From JBARRO01 sp049644265 (lineage in GTDB: Bacteria > Bacteroidota > Ignavibacteria > UBA10030): a stretch of DNA of 37,385 bases. The notes beneath the pieces were generated by a model. That model saw nothing but the letters and a program-made list of their open reading frames with translations. It was not told the origin of the DNA and did no database searches. Position numbers and translations under genes: made by a program. The stretch spans positions 1 through 37,385 of the forward strand of contig JBARRO010000206.1 in the NCBI GenBank assembly GCA_049644265.1. The letters are read 5' to 3'. Below, in pieces: positions 16,662 through 25,635 of the stretch. Numbering within the stretch: the stretch's first letter is position 1; each line of letters opens with the position of its first letter.

Positions 16662-17159
16662 ATGGAACGCTACCTCCGTTCAGCCCTGATCGCGATCGTC
16701 CTTCTGCTTCTCCAGACGACGTTTGTGCCCTACATTGCCCTGGCCGGATATCTCCCCGACCTGTTCCTTCCGTGGCTCGTAATCCTTGCGCTGCGGCGGG
16801 GACAGATGGAGGTCACCGTCACAGGATTTGCCGTTGGCCTGCTCCAGGACGCCGCGGCAACAAAGTTCTTCGGGCTTGCGGCCTTGTCCAAAACGGTTGC
16901 GTGTTTTGTGGCGGGATACTTCTTCAATGAAAACACGACGACGCAGACTCTCGGCTCATACCGGTACGTGTTTATGGTTGTGCTCTGCTCGTTGATCCAC
17001 GACATTCTTTTCTTCACGATCTTTCTTCAGGGTTCAGAAGGTCCGATGTTTGCAACGATGATCCAACTCGCGGCCGGGAGCACGCTCTACACCGGCGTTA
17101 TCAGCGTACTTCCCATGTTTGCATACTCCCAAAAATACAGCACATCGTGGGCGCAATGA
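16662..17159 (+). CDS. mreD: rod shape-determining protein MreD
   Basis: A 165-residue polytopic inner-membrane protein with about five hydrophobic helices, beginning LRSALIAIVLLLLQTTFVPY and containing GYLPDLFLPWLVILALRRG and FAVGLLQDA, the usual MreD signature region. It bridges MreC to the rest of the elongasome. Its TGA overlaps the ATG of the PBP2 gene (ATGA at 17156-17159). Confidence 0.93.
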   Translation: MERYLRSALIAIVLLLLQTTFVPYIALAGYLPDLFLPWLVILALRRGQMEVTVTGFAVGLLQDAAATKFFGLAALSKTVACFVAGYFFNENTTTQTLGSYRYVFMVVLCSLIHDILFFTIFLQGSEGPMFATMIQLAAGSTLYTGVISVLPMFAYSQKYSTSWAQ

Positions 17160-19000
17160 TCGGCGGCGAAGAATTCGGTACGCCTGCACGAAGGATGGTG
17201 TTGACGACATCGATTTTTGTCGTCTTCGGAATCCTGTTCGGCCGGCTCTATCAATTGCAGCTCCTGTATCACACCGAGCTTGGCAAGGAATCTGAAAAGA
17301 ACAGCGCCCGGGCCATCATCAAGGAGCCGCTCCGGGGGTACGTGTACGACCGGAACGGCAAGCTGGTCGTTGATGTCGGCCCATTTTATTCCGTGACGGT
17401 CACGCCCTCTGAATTCGACACGAGCAATACGGGATATCTCGGCTCTCTTCTTCAGGTCGACCCCCAGTTGATCCGTGATCGTCTTGCAAAGGGCCGCGCC
17501 TATTCGCGGTTCTCTCCCGTCAAAATCCGGCGCGATGTCGACTTCAAGACTCTCTCCTCGATCGAAGAACACCTCTATGTACTTCCGGGAGTGAACTACG
17601 AGGTTGAATCGAAGCGTGTGTACTCCACAAAAGCCCGGGCCACGCACCTCCTTGGCTACTGCAGGGAAATCACGGATGCGCAGCTTGCGCGGTTCGGTAC
17701 GGTGTACCAACAAGGTGACATCATCGGGTCAGCCGGACTTGAAGCAAGCTATGAGACCTTCCTTCGGGGCGAGAAGGGCTACGAGTTTATCTCCGTCAAT
17801 TCGAAGGGGCAGCTGAGCGGCCCACTGGAAGGCGGAAAGCGGGACATCATTCCCAAGGAAGGATTCGACCTTATCCTGGGCGTCGATATTGACGTGCAGG
17901 CATACGCGGAATCGCTCATGACGCAGTATCGCGGAGCGTTGGTCGCGCTCGACCCAAACGACGGCAGCGTCCTTGCACTCGTGAGCAAGCCGGATTTTGA
18001 TCCGTCCATTCTCAGCGGCGTTACTCCCTCAGACATCTGGACCAAGCTGAACACAGACCCCGACAAGCCGTTGTTCAACCGAGCTACCATGACAAAATAC
18101 GCACCCGGCTCGACCTTCAAGATGATGCTCGCCTCGACGGCGCTGGAGGAGGGCATCCTCGACGAAAGCTTCCGGATCACATGTTACGGAGCGTATCGAT
18201 TTGGCAACCGGGTGTTTAAAGACGAACATGTCCATGGTTCCGTGAATGTCGTTGAATCCATTCAGAAATCCTGCAATGTCTTCTACTACCAGTTGGTGCT
18301 CAAGATCGGCCTCGCGAAATACAATGAATATGCCCACAAGTTTGGCTTTGGCGATCCGGCTGGAATTGACATCGGCGAAGAAACCGCGGGACTTGTCCCT
18401 TCTGATGATTACTACAACCGCGTGTATGGCAAAGGAAAGTGGACCCAGGGAAATCTCGTGAGTCTCGGCATTGGGCAAGGCGAGCTCGGGGTCTCACCAC
18501 TGCAGATGGCCCGCTATGCCGCGGCGCTGGCAAACCACGGAACATTGGTGCAGCCGCACGCCGTGAATTTCATCCGCAACAAGCGGATCAACACGCTGCA
18601 CGAAATCGACCACCGGTCTTCGCCGGTTGGCATTGACCGCAAGTATCTCGACCTGGTTCGCGAGGGAATGCGGCGTTGCGTCGAGGAGCCCGGAGGGACC
18701 GGAAGCATGGCACGGATTCCGGGTGTGGTGTCTGCAGGGAAAACCGGTACCGCGGAAAACCCCCATGGACTTTCCCATTCGTGGTACATCGGTTTCGCTC
18801 CTGTCGACACGCCAAAGATCGCCATTGCCGTCATGCTCGAGAACGCAGGCTACGGCGGAACGCGTGCTGCACCGATCGCCGGAGCCGTCATCGAAAAATA
18901 CCTCTTCGGGCAGGTCCGCCGGCGGATCTATATTCCTCCCCCGCCGGAACCGGCAAAAAAGGATTCCGTACTCAAGCTCACGGAGGCGATCAAGCAATGA
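17156..19000 (+). CDS. mrdA: penicillin-binding protein 2 (elongation transpeptidase)
   Basis: A 614-residue class B PBP that crosslinks peptidoglycan during elongation as partner of RodA. One N-terminal membrane helix (VLTTSIFVVFGILFG, about 15-29) precedes a pedestal domain and the transpeptidase. Active-site motifs are S319-T-F-K322 (PGSTFKMM), S372-C-N374 and K529-T-G531 (AGKTGTAENPHG). A GTG at 17147 would add three residues, but the ATG at 17156 forms the ATGA overlap with mreD and is preferred. Its own stop overlaps the rodA ATG in the same way. Confidence 0.96.
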   Translation: MIGGEEFGTPARRMVLTTSIFVVFGILFGRLYQLQLLYHTELGKESEKNSARAIIKEPLRGYVYDRNGKLVVDVGPFYSVTVTPSEFDTSNTGYLGSLLQVDPQLIRDRLAKGRAYSRFSPVKIRRDVDFKTLSSIEEHLYVLPGVNYEVESKRVYSTKARATHLLGYCREITDAQLARFGTVYQQGDIIGSAGLEASYETFLRGEKGYEFISVNSKGQLSGPLEGGKRDIIPKEGFDLILGVDIDVQAYAESLMTQYRGALVALDPNDGSVLALVSKPDFDPSILSGVTPSDIWTKLNTDPDKPLFNRATMTKYAPGSTFKMMLASTALEEGILDESFRITCYGAYRFGNRVFKDEHVHGSVNVVESIQKSCNVFYYQLVLKIGLAKYNEYAHKFGFGDPAGIDIGEETAGLVPSDDYYNRVYGKGKWTQGNLVSLGIGQGELGVSPLQMARYAAALANHGTLVQPHAVNFIRNKRINTLHEIDHRSSPVGIDRKYLDLVREGMRRCVEEPGGTGSMARIPGVVSAGKTGTAENPHGLSHSWYIGFAPVDTPKIAIAVMLENAGYGGTRAAPIAGAVIEKYLFGQVRRRIYIPPPPEPAKKDSVLKLTEAIKQ

Positions 19001-20217
19001 ACAACCGGTTCCTGAGCTTTGTGAAGGAATATTTCGATTTCAAATCGTTCCTCCTTTGTATCGGCCTTGTGGCGGTCGGATTGCTCTCGATCTACAGTGC
19101 AACGTTCGACATTAATAACGCTCTGAATTTCAAGCGGCAAGCGATGTGGGCCGGAGTCGGGTTTTTCGCCATGCTTGTCGCGGCCTTCATGCCGTTGAAG
19201 ACCGTGCAGCGTCTCTCCCTCCCGATCTATATCGTCTCGATTGCGATCCTTGCGGTCGTTCTCTTTGCCGGGAGTACCGTCAAGGGTTCGAAGAGCTGGT
19301 TCGCGTTCGGGGGACAGCCGTCAGAGTTCGCAAAGGTTGCTACCGTTCTGGCGGCAGCCGCATACTTTGCAAGGACGACGGTGTCGATTTCCAACCTCAA
19401 GGATTTCTTTGTCGGCCTGGCCATTTTTTTCATTCCAATGGGACTCGTCCTTGCCCAGCCTGATCTTGGAACAACCATCGTATTTTTTGCGGCACTGCTT
19501 CCCATCCTTTATTGGGCAGGGGCTTCAAATTTTATTCTTCTTGCCATCCTGGTACCGATCATGGTCGCGGCAGGAGCGCTGTTCGGCACGGCATGGTTTC
19601 TTCTTGCCGTCGTCGTGAGCGGGGCCTTGCTCTATTATTTCCGACAGAACCGCTTCGCCGCCGCGGTGGCGTTCGGCGTGGCGCTTGCTGTCGGCCTGAG
19701 CGTTCAGATAATTTTTGACCGGATGGCCCCCTACCAGCAGAAAAGGATCGCGACGTTCATCAATCCCGATGCAGACCCGTTGGGAGCCGGTTATAATGTC
19801 GTTCAGTCAAAGATCGCTATTGGCTCCGGGGGCTTCCTCGGCAAGGGTTATCTTCACGGCACGCAGACACAATTGAACTACATCCCGGAACAGTGGACGG
19901 ATTTCATTTTTTGTGTTCCGGGCGAGGAGTTTGGATTCCTCGGTTCATCCATTGTCCTGGCTTTCTTTGCAGCACTGTTATTGCACAGTATCAAGATCGC
20001 AGGTATCTCAAGAAACAAGTTTGGCAGCATTGCAGCGGTCGGCATCTCGGGGATCCTCGTCACCCACGTTCTTGTCAACGTCGGCATGTCCATGGGATTG
20101 ATGCCGGTGATTGGCATTCCCCTGCCCTTTCTCAGCTATGGCGGGTCTGCGCTGGTGGCCAACATGTCCATGGTCGGCTTGTTGATGAATTTCTACGCCA
20201 ACCGGAAGAGTTACTGA
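18997..20217 (+). CDS. rodA: rod shape-determining protein RodA (SEDS glycosyltransferase)
   Basis: A 406-residue SEDS-family peptidoglycan glycosyltransferase with about ten membrane helices, working with PBP2 and using lipid II. Family marks are LLSIYSATFD near residue 28, GSKSWFAFGGQPSEFAKVA, AQPDLGTTIVF (containing the catalytic D) and the end motif GIPLPFLSYGGSALVANM. The frame is open far upstream inside mrdA, but the ATG at 18997 overlaps the mrdA stop and has GGAGG ten bases before it, so it is the start. Confidence 0.96.
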   Translation: MNNRFLSFVKEYFDFKSFLLCIGLVAVGLLSIYSATFDINNALNFKRQAMWAGVGFFAMLVAAFMPLKTVQRLSLPIYIVSIAILAVVLFAGSTVKGSKSWFAFGGQPSEFAKVATVLAAAAYFARTTVSISNLKDFFVGLAIFFIPMGLVLAQPDLGTTIVFFAALLPILYWAGASNFILLAILVPIMVAAGALFGTAWFLLAVVVSGALLYYFRQNRFAAAVAFGVALAVGLSVQIIFDRMAPYQQKRIATFINPDADPLGAGYNVVQSKIAIGSGGFLGKGYLHGTQTQLNYIPEQWTDFIFCVPGEEFGFLGSSIVLAFFAALLLHSIKIAGISRNKFGSIAAVGISGILVTHVLVNVGMSMGLMPVIGIPLPFLSYGGSALVANMSMVGLLMNFYANRKSY

Positions 20218-20270
20218 GTGCTCTCCGGAGGTTTCCTGTTTCCTGAAATCCAAAACAGATTCATAAACCG

Positions 20271-21524
20271 ATGACCGGAGTTGCGTCGTTCCTGCTCTTC
20301 TTTGTGATTATTCTCGCGCTTTTCGGCGGGATGCAGTACTACGTGTACCGGGCCTACCGAATTTGGGCACGTCTGGCATTTCACGCTGCACGCACCAGGA
20401 AATTCCGGAACGGAGCGCTGATCGTTCTCCTGCTGGGAAATATTCTCGTCCTCGGCCAGTTCGCGATTCGAACTTTTCCGTTGTACGACAATCCTCTCGT
20501 ACAATACTTGTTGATCTACCCCTCGGGAATCTTTTTCGCTTCCATCGTTTGCGGGTTTCTCATCATCGCAATCCGGGATATTGTTCGACTGTCGCTCTTC
20601 TGGGTTCGTCGGGGAGGAGTGCTGCTCCGGCGATTGGGCGAGGCCGAATCGACGACCGTTGAAACGGATGCACCGGACGCAATGAGCGAGAGCCGGCGGA
20701 AATTCCTCCAGCTTGGCGGAGCCGGCGCAATCGCGGCGTCACTGGGCACGCCGATTTTCAGTTCGATCTTCAACACTCATGACTACAGGATTGTCCGACT
20801 TCCGTTGTACTTCAAAAAGCTCCCGCCGGGACTCGACGGATTCACCATCGCCCAGGTCAGCGACGTCCATGCGGGCATCTATATGACTGAAAGCGACATG
20901 ATGGAAATTGTCGAACTTACGAACGGCCTGCACCCCAATCTTATCGCGCTGACGGGAGACCATGTCGACAATGCGGATGTGCAAATTCCATCGATGATAC
21001 ACGCCATGAAACTCCTCAAATCGGAGTATGGCGTCTTTGGCTGCCTCGGCAATCATGATCATTTTGCGACGGCAGAGAAGGTGTCCGCCGCGCTTGAAGG
21101 AGCCGGCACGGTGATGCTCAATAATGCGCATCGCACGCTTATGGTCAACGGAGACAAGCTCTCGCTTGTCGGCATCGATGATGCAGGAAGAGGCCTCGGC
21201 AATTTTTCCCGACTTGACGAAGCCGTGGGCGGGCTCGACCACGAGAGTTTCAAAATCCTTCTTTCCCACCGTCCTGATTTCTTCACGCAGGCAAGAGATG
21301 CGGACATCGATCTGACGCTTTCCGGACATACGCACGGCGGTCAGGTGGGAATTGAATTTTGGGGAATCAAACTCAATCCCGTCTACCTCGTACACAAGTA
21401 TGCAAAGGGGCTTTACATCGAAGATGGAAAGCAGCTGTACGTCAATGTTGGCGTCGGGGTTGTCGGCGCGCCCGTTCGTTTCATCCCGCCCGAGATCACG
21501 CTCATCACACTCCATCGGGCGTAG
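20271..21524 (+). CDS. membrane-anchored metallophosphoesterase (YkuE-like)
   Basis: A 417-residue protein. The N-terminus has about three membrane helices (FLLFFVIILALFGGMQYYV; GALIVLLLGNILVLGQFAI; GIFFASIVCGFLIIAI), then a linker and a calcineurin-like phosphoesterase domain with the dinuclear metal motifs D-x-H (SDVHAG), GDHVDN, GNHDHF, LSHRPDF and SGHTHGGQ. The layout matches the YkuE/LpxG-type group, some of which cleave UDP-diacylglucosamine or other pyrophosphates at the membrane. The active domain contains an RKFLQLGGAGAIAAS segment resembling a twin-arginine signal, so the catalytic part is probably outside the cytoplasm. It starts 53 bases after rodA. Confidence 0.92.
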   Translation: MTGVASFLLFFVIILALFGGMQYYVYRAYRIWARLAFHAARTRKFRNGALIVLLLGNILVLGQFAIRTFPLYDNPLVQYLLIYPSGIFFASIVCGFLIIAIRDIVRLSLFWVRRGGVLLRRLGEAESTTVETDAPDAMSESRRKFLQLGGAGAIAASLGTPIFSSIFNTHDYRIVRLPLYFKKLPPGLDGFTIAQVSDVHAGIYMTESDMMEIVELTNGLHPNLIALTGDHVDNADVQIPSMIHAMKLLKSEYGVFGCLGNHDHFATAEKVSAALEGAGTVMLNNAHRTLMVNGDKLSLVGIDDAGRGLGNFSRLDEAVGGLDHESFKILLSHRPDFFTQARDADIDLTLSGHTHGGQVGIEFWGIKLNPVYLVHKYAKGLYIEDGKQLYVNVGVGVVGAPVRFIPPEITLITLHRA

Positions 21525-21606
21525 TCTGTTCCGCGTTCCATAATTTGTAACTCACCTCTCTTTGCCGTATAATGCGTTACTCAGTTTTTCGCGGATACCT
21601 TCCAGA

Positions 21607-22419
21607 ATGTCGTTAGCCAGCACAGCTCTTCTGTACGGAATCGGGATCATGACGGGCACGGTCGGTGCGATGCTCGGAATCGGCGGCGGCGTCTTCCTCA
21701 TTCCATTCCTCGTTCTCGTTGTCGGACTCCCGATGCACCAGGCGATTGCGACGAGCATCATTGCCGTCATTGCAACCTCAAGTGCCGGTGCGGCGTTGAA
21801 TCTTGAGCGCGGAACAGTCAACATTCGGCTCGGTATGACGCTTGAAATTGCCACCGTTGCGGGGGCAATTCTCGGCGGAGTCACGGCAAATTATCTCAGT
21901 GGAAGCGTTCTCACAAAGATCTTTGCGTCCCTCTTGCTTGTTGTGGCGGTTCTGATGATTCGAAACCTGCGGCAGGGAAACAACAAGCAGTCCTATCGCA
22001 CCGACGGAAGGTTCCGGGCAGAATTTCCGGATACGGCCAGCGGCACGACAGTGACCTACTCGGTCCATCGAATGCCCGGAGCCCTGGCCGTGTCAGTTCT
22101 CGCGGGCAACATTTCCGGACTCCTGGGTGTGGGCGGAGGCATTTTCAAAGTTCCGGCAATGCATCTCATTTCCGGCGTTCCGATCAAAGCGGCAACGGCA
22201 ACGAGCAATTTCATGATCGGGGTGACGGCGGCAGCGAGCGCGTTCATCTATTTCGCACACGGGCACCTCAATCCGCAGATTGCTGCATCGGCATCTCTTG
22301 GTGTTCTGACAGGCTCCATGTTCGGCGTCTACATCAACCGGAGAATTCATCCTACTCACTTAAACTGGATCTTCGCTGGAGTGCTTTTCCTGATTGCAGT
22401 AAGAATGTTCTTCCGTTGA
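21607..22419 (+). CDS. sulfite exporter TauE/SafE family protein
   Basis: A 270-residue membrane protein with about eight helices in two similar halves, each opening with a glycine-rich block: GTVGAMLGIGGGVFLIPFLV and NISGLLGVGGGIFKVPAM. This is the TauE/SafE (DUF81) signature of transporters for small sulfur or organic anions. The frame is open from a TTG at 21562, but the ATG at 21607 gives the normal family N-terminus; neither has a good ribosome site. The next gene, DUF1634, is its usual partner and begins at its stop. Confidence 0.93.
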   Translation: MSLASTALLYGIGIMTGTVGAMLGIGGGVFLIPFLVLVVGLPMHQAIATSIIAVIATSSAGAALNLERGTVNIRLGMTLEIATVAGAILGGVTANYLSGSVLTKIFASLLLVVAVLMIRNLRQGNNKQSYRTDGRFRAEFPDTASGTTVTYSVHRMPGALAVSVLAGNISGLLGVGGGIFKVPAMHLISGVPIKAATATSNFMIGVTAAASAFIYFAHGHLNPQIAASASLGVLTGSMFGVYINRRIHPTHLNWIFAGVLFLIAVRMFFR

Positions 22420-22424
22420 TCGTC

Positions 22425-22790
22425 ATGAACTACATCAAGCCGGATATGGAACTTGTAGAGCGATGGACAAGCAAGATGCTTCGCTGGGGTGTGTGGGGAA
22501 GTTCCGGGCTCATGATTCTCGGCCTTGTGCTGGCAGCTCTGCAGCCGTCGTCCTACCTGTCACCCACGGCTAATCCGACACTTTGGGGCCTTTTCTTGCA
22601 CTTCCTGGCAAATCCACTGGAGCCTTCAACGCTCATGTATCTGGGTCTTGTTTGTCTGATGCTGACGCCCATTGTCCGGGTCTTTGCCGCGTTGACCGGT
22701 TTTGCTGCCGAAAAGGACTGGAGGTTCGTCGCTGTCTCACTCGTTGTCTTCCTGATGCTGATCGGTGAAGTCATTGTTTCATCTCTTTAG
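22425..22790 (+). CDS. DUF1634 membrane protein, partner of TauE/SafE
   Basis: A 121-residue protein with three predicted helices (WGSSGLMILGLVLAAL; LMYLGLVCLMLTPIVRVFAAL; VAVSLVVFLMLIGEVIV) and the DUF1634 block MLRWGVWGSSGLMILGL. DUF1634 genes very commonly follow TauE/SafE transporters, suggesting an accessory subunit. A TTG at 22416 overlaps the transporter stop (TTGA) and would add three residues; I prefer the ATG at 22425. Confidence 0.9.
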   Translation: MNYIKPDMELVERWTSKMLRWGVWGSSGLMILGLVLAALQPSSYLSPTANPTLWGLFLHFLANPLEPSTLMYLGLVCLMLTPIVRVFAALTGFAAEKDWRFVAVSLVVFLMLIGEVIVSSL

Positions 22791-22799
22791 CAGAGGCCT

Positions 22800-23336
22800 A
22801 TGATCCTGTCCGACAAACAAATCCTCAGCGAAATGAAACGCGGCACGATCGTCATCAAGCCGTTCGACAGGAAGTTCCTCGGCTCGAACAGTTACGATGT
22901 GCATCTCGGTGCCTGGCTCGCGATGTACGATGAAGAAATCCTGGACTGCAAGAAACACAACAGCGTTCATTACTTCACGATCCCGAAAGAAGGGCTCATC
23001 CTTGTGCCGAGCAAGCTGTATCTCGGCGTCACCGAAGAGTACACCGAAACTCACGCGCACGTGCCTTTTCTTGAAGGCAAAAGCAGCATCGGCCGGCTCG
23101 GGATTGACATTCACGCAACTGCCGGCAAGGGTGACGTTGGATTCTGCAATACCTGGACTCTGGAGATTTCCGTCCGCCAACCGGTGCGGGTGTATGCGGG
23201 CATGCCGATTGGCCAGCTTCTCTACTTTGTCGTTTCCGGCGAAGTGGAAGTTCCATATTCCAGGAAGAAGAGCGCAAAATACAGAAAGCGTACCGTCAAG
23301 CCCGTGGAGTCGATGATGTGGAAGAATTTCAGATAA
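22800..23336 (+). CDS. dcd: dCTP deaminase
   Basis: Converts dCTP to dUTP, feeding dTMP synthesis; homotrimeric, cytoplasmic. The 178-residue length fits. Motifs: MILSDKQILSEMK start, GSNSYDVHLG, the nucleotide loop EGKSSIGRLGI, HATAGKGDVGF and WTLEI carrying the catalytic Glu. The loop form GKSSIGRLG with HATAGKGDVGF also occurs in bifunctional deaminase/dUTPases, so release of dUMP cannot be excluded. Starts nine bases after DUF1634. Confidence 0.94.
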   Translation: MILSDKQILSEMKRGTIVIKPFDRKFLGSNSYDVHLGAWLAMYDEEILDCKKHNSVHYFTIPKEGLILVPSKLYLGVTEEYTETHAHVPFLEGKSSIGRLGIDIHATAGKGDVGFCNTWTLEISVRQPVRVYAGMPIGQLLYFVVSGEVEVPYSRKKSAKYRKRTVKPVESMMWKNFR

Positions 23337-23371
23337 CAGCAGGCAGATGACAGATAGCAGACGGCAGATCA
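23330..23371. repeat. heptamer array spanning the dcd stop codon
   Basis: Six consecutive sevens, five of them starting CAGA (CAGATAA, CAGATGA, CAGATAG and others). The dcd stop TAA is inside the first unit, so the last codons of dcd are part of the array. Confidence 0.85.
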
Positions 23372-23408
23372 AAAAAAGGATTGGACCGAACCATGGGATT
23401 GACAGGTA

Positions 23409-23430
23409 ACCCATGATTTCAATCATGGGT
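23409..23430. repeat. hairpin repeat upstream of pyrF
   Basis: Arms ACCCATGATT and AATCATGGGT pair perfectly over 10 bases around a 2-base centre, 20 bases before the pyrF ATG. The form resembles REP-type hairpins recognised by IS200/Y1-family transposases, but no such gene is in the window. It could also affect pyrF translation. No U-tract follows. Confidence 0.7.
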
Positions 23431-23450
23431 ATTCGGACAGCACGCACCAC

Positions 23451-24278
23451 ATGAACTTCACCCAACGCCTTCGCGAAACCCAGCGTCGAACAGATTCCCT
23501 CCTTTGCGTTGGACTCGACACGGATGTCGAGCAACTCCCAACCTCTCTGCGGCGCGACGCGAGGGGCGTTCTTGAGTTTAACAAGCGAATGATCGAAGCA
23601 ACCGCAGACCTTGTTTGCGGCTACAAGCTCAACCTCGCGTTCTATGAAGCCTTGGGGGAAGCCGGATGGAAAGCGATGCGGGAGACCCTCCGTCTGATTT
23701 CGAAAGATCTGATATCCATCGGCGACGGCAAGCGCGGCGATATCGGCAATACTTCGGAACAATATGCACGATCTCTCTTCGATGAATTGTACTTCGACGC
23801 AGTCACCGTCAATCCTTTCATGGGGTTCGATTCCGTTGAACCTTTCATCCGGGACGAGTCGCGGGGCGCATTTATCCTTGCGCTCACATCAAACCCGGGC
23901 TCCAAGGATTTCCAGAGATTGAAAACCGGGACAAGACCATTGTTTGAGGCCGTGGTTCGGGCAGCGTCAAAGTGGAATTCGAAAAAGAACATCGGCCTCG
24001 TGGTTGGAGCGACGCATTCGAAAGATCTTCGGAGAATACGGAAGCTTGCTCCCGGATTGCCGTTTCTCATCCCCGGCGTCGGCAAACAGGGCGGGGATCT
24101 TCAATCCGCAATTCAGTGGGGATGCGACAGGAATGGTCTCTTGGGTGTGATCAATGCGAGCAGAAGTATTCTTTATGCATCAAAAGGGAAGGATTTTGCC
24201 AGTGCAGCGCGGAACGAGGCAACGAAGCTGCGGGATGAGATAAGGAAATATCAAGACAAACTCTTTGCAGAACGATAG
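23451..24278 (+). CDS. pyrF: orotidine 5'-phosphate decarboxylase (type 2)
   Basis: Last step of UMP synthesis. At 275 residues it belongs to the longer type 2 PyrF group. Motifs: LCVGLDTD, the catalytic charged network D-x-K-R-x-D in GDGKRGDIGNT, VTVNPFMGFDSVEPF, LTSNPGSKDF and the phosphate loop FLIPGVGKQGGD. TIM-barrel enzyme. It follows dcd after 114 bases containing the heptamer array and a hairpin, and converges on pelA. Confidence 0.96.
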   Translation: MNFTQRLRETQRRTDSLLCVGLDTDVEQLPTSLRRDARGVLEFNKRMIEATADLVCGYKLNLAFYEALGEAGWKAMRETLRLISKDLISIGDGKRGDIGNTSEQYARSLFDELYFDAVTVNPFMGFDSVEPFIRDESRGAFILALTSNPGSKDFQRLKTGTRPLFEAVVRAASKWNSKKNIGLVVGATHSKDLRRIRKLAPGLPFLIPGVGKQGGDLQSAIQWGCDRNGLLGVINASRSILYASKGKDFASAARNEATKLRDEIRKYQDKLFAER

Positions 24279-24282
24279 TTCA

Positions 24283-24291
24283 CCCCCCCCC
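24283..24291. other. nine-C homopolymer between convergent genes
   Basis: A run of nine C sits in the 22-base gap between the pyrF and pectate lyase stops. Such tracts are prone to slippage and sequencing error but lie outside both reading frames here. Confidence 0.8.
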
Positions 24292-24300
24292 TTCTTCAAC

Positions 24301-25476
24301 TCACGGATTCCACTTTTTTTTCCACTCAGGATAGCTTTTTAAGACCTTTTCGGGTTCGTACGTGTACCACCCGTAGCCGGTCCTTCGTTCCCGTTCCACT
24401 TCTTTGAGTGAATACACCGGTTTCCCATCCCGATTGCAGAACAACGGACGTTTTGTTTCCAGCTCGTAGAACCTTGCCCAAATGCGCGGAGCCGACGGGT
24501 CCTGCACAACCACCCGGTCGAAGCTGACGGTGTGATAGATGAATTTTTCCTTCGGCGCGGCGACTTCTTCAACCTTGATTCCGTTGATTGCCGAACGTTC
24601 GTACCAGCTAACCGCCGACTCTATGGAAGTTTTGATTTCCTTAGATGGATGGTCGAGGCTCATAAGAAACAGGACTATCTCTGCAGTTTCCAGCCCGCAA
24701 ATGGATGCCAATTCGTACGTGCGCGCGCTCATCGGGCGAAAATCAACGTGGTCATGCTGCTGGCACCAGGCCATGAGCGTGTCATGCTCCTTGATCTGAC
24801 ACCGAAGAACACAATCGATACCGCGCTGCAGTGCCATGGTGATTTTTTCCCGCCTGTCTGCGTCGACAAATGCGTACTGGGATTCGTTTTGCGAAATTCT
24901 GTGAAGGACTTCCAGGATTCCGATCATAGCGCCGTCGTTGAAGGTAATATGCTTGCGATAGCCGCTGGTATCCGGATAGAATTGAGGCCAACCGCCGTTC
25001 GGATACTGGGCCTGGAGCACAAAGTCGAGGCCTTTGAGGCAGGCGTTTTTATACCGTTCATCGCCTGTCGCGTCGTATGCCCGCGCGAGATATTCGATGT
25101 GAGAATGTGTGGCGCCATTATCGAACGTGGTGTTCAACTCCTGCTTTGCACCAAGCACGGCCTTCCGCTGGTCCTCGGTCAATATGGCCAACATGTCGTA
25201 GTTCTTGGGCCATCCGCCGCTGGATTTCTGATAGAGAAGGATGTTGTCGGCGATCTTCCGGATTTCCGTGCGTTTGTAGCGTTGTTGGCCGGGAAGAGGA
25301 TCGATAACCCGCTCTTCATCTTTGATGTCGTACCAATGATGGGAGCTGTCAAAGAAGCTGCTGACGTCGATTGCTGCTTCACGTTTGCGGTTCTCGTTCT
25401 CTTGTGCATCAAGAACAAGAATTGCCGCAATCAAGAGGGGGGTCGTCCGAAAGATTGAGTGGATGAAAGAACGCAT
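24301..25476 (-). CDS. pelA: secreted pectate lyase, PL10 family
   Basis: A 391-residue exported enzyme cleaving polygalacturonate by beta-elimination. Signal peptide about 1-24 (cut near LDA-QE). The alpha/alpha barrel shows PL10 marks: QKSSGGWPKNYDM, FDNGATHSHIEYLARAY, YPNGGWPQFYPD, HITFNDGAMIGIL, MAWCQQHD and a C-terminal GYGWYTYEPEKVL. An upstream in-frame start at 25536 would put 20 residues before the signal; the ATG at 25476 has AGGA at good distance and is preferred. It is a single gene with no SusC/D neighbours. Confidence 0.93.
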   Translation of the reverse strand: MRSFIHSIFRTTPLLIAAILVLDAQENENRKREAAIDVSSFFDSSHHWYDIKDEERVIDPLPGQQRYKRTEIRKIADNILLYQKSSGGWPKNYDMLAILTEDQRKAVLGAKQELNTTFDNGATHSHIEYLARAYDATGDERYKNACLKGLDFVLQAQYPNGGWPQFYPDTSGYRKHITFNDGAMIGILEVLHRISQNESQYAFVDADRREKITMALQRGIDCVLRCQIKEHDTLMAWCQQHDHVDFRPMSARTYELASICGLETAEIVLFLMSLDHPSKEIKTSIESAVSWYERSAINGIKVEEVAAPKEKFIYHTVSFDRVVVQDPSAPRIWARFYELETKRPLFCNRDGKPVYSLKEVERERRTGYGWYTYEPEKVLKSYPEWKKKWNP

Positions 25477-25557
25477 GGCTTTTTCCTGCACGTTGGGAGT
25501 GTTTCTAAAGTACAAATTTTCTCCTGAAGATAACATCCTTCTTCTTGCTTTATGGTT

Positions 25558-25570
25558 TTACAATTTGTAA
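25558..25570. promoter_or_regulatory. 13-bp inverted repeat in the pelA/DUF2851 divergent region
   Basis: TTACAA and TTGTAA flank a single T. It lies between the divergent pectate lyase and DUF2851 genes, a natural place for an operator, but no regulator is known here and AT-rich palindromes of this size arise by chance. Confidence 0.35.
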
Positions 25571-25635
25571 GATTGGGAAAGCGGGCGTAACTGGTAGCCT
25601 GAAATCATTTTCTTCTTTACCAAAATCGGAGAGCC

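Noticed and set aside
20739..21515. A 258-codon open frame on the minus strand
   Set aside because: Antisense to the metallophosphoesterase domain with all metal motifs present; a shadow of high-GC codon use.
22779..23762. A 327-codon open frame on the minus strand across dcd and pyrF
   Set aside because: It would run opposite two intact housekeeping genes and through the heptamer array.
24532..25458. A 308-codon open frame on the plus strand
   Set aside because: Antisense to the pectate lyase; the lyase frame has signal peptide and family motifs.
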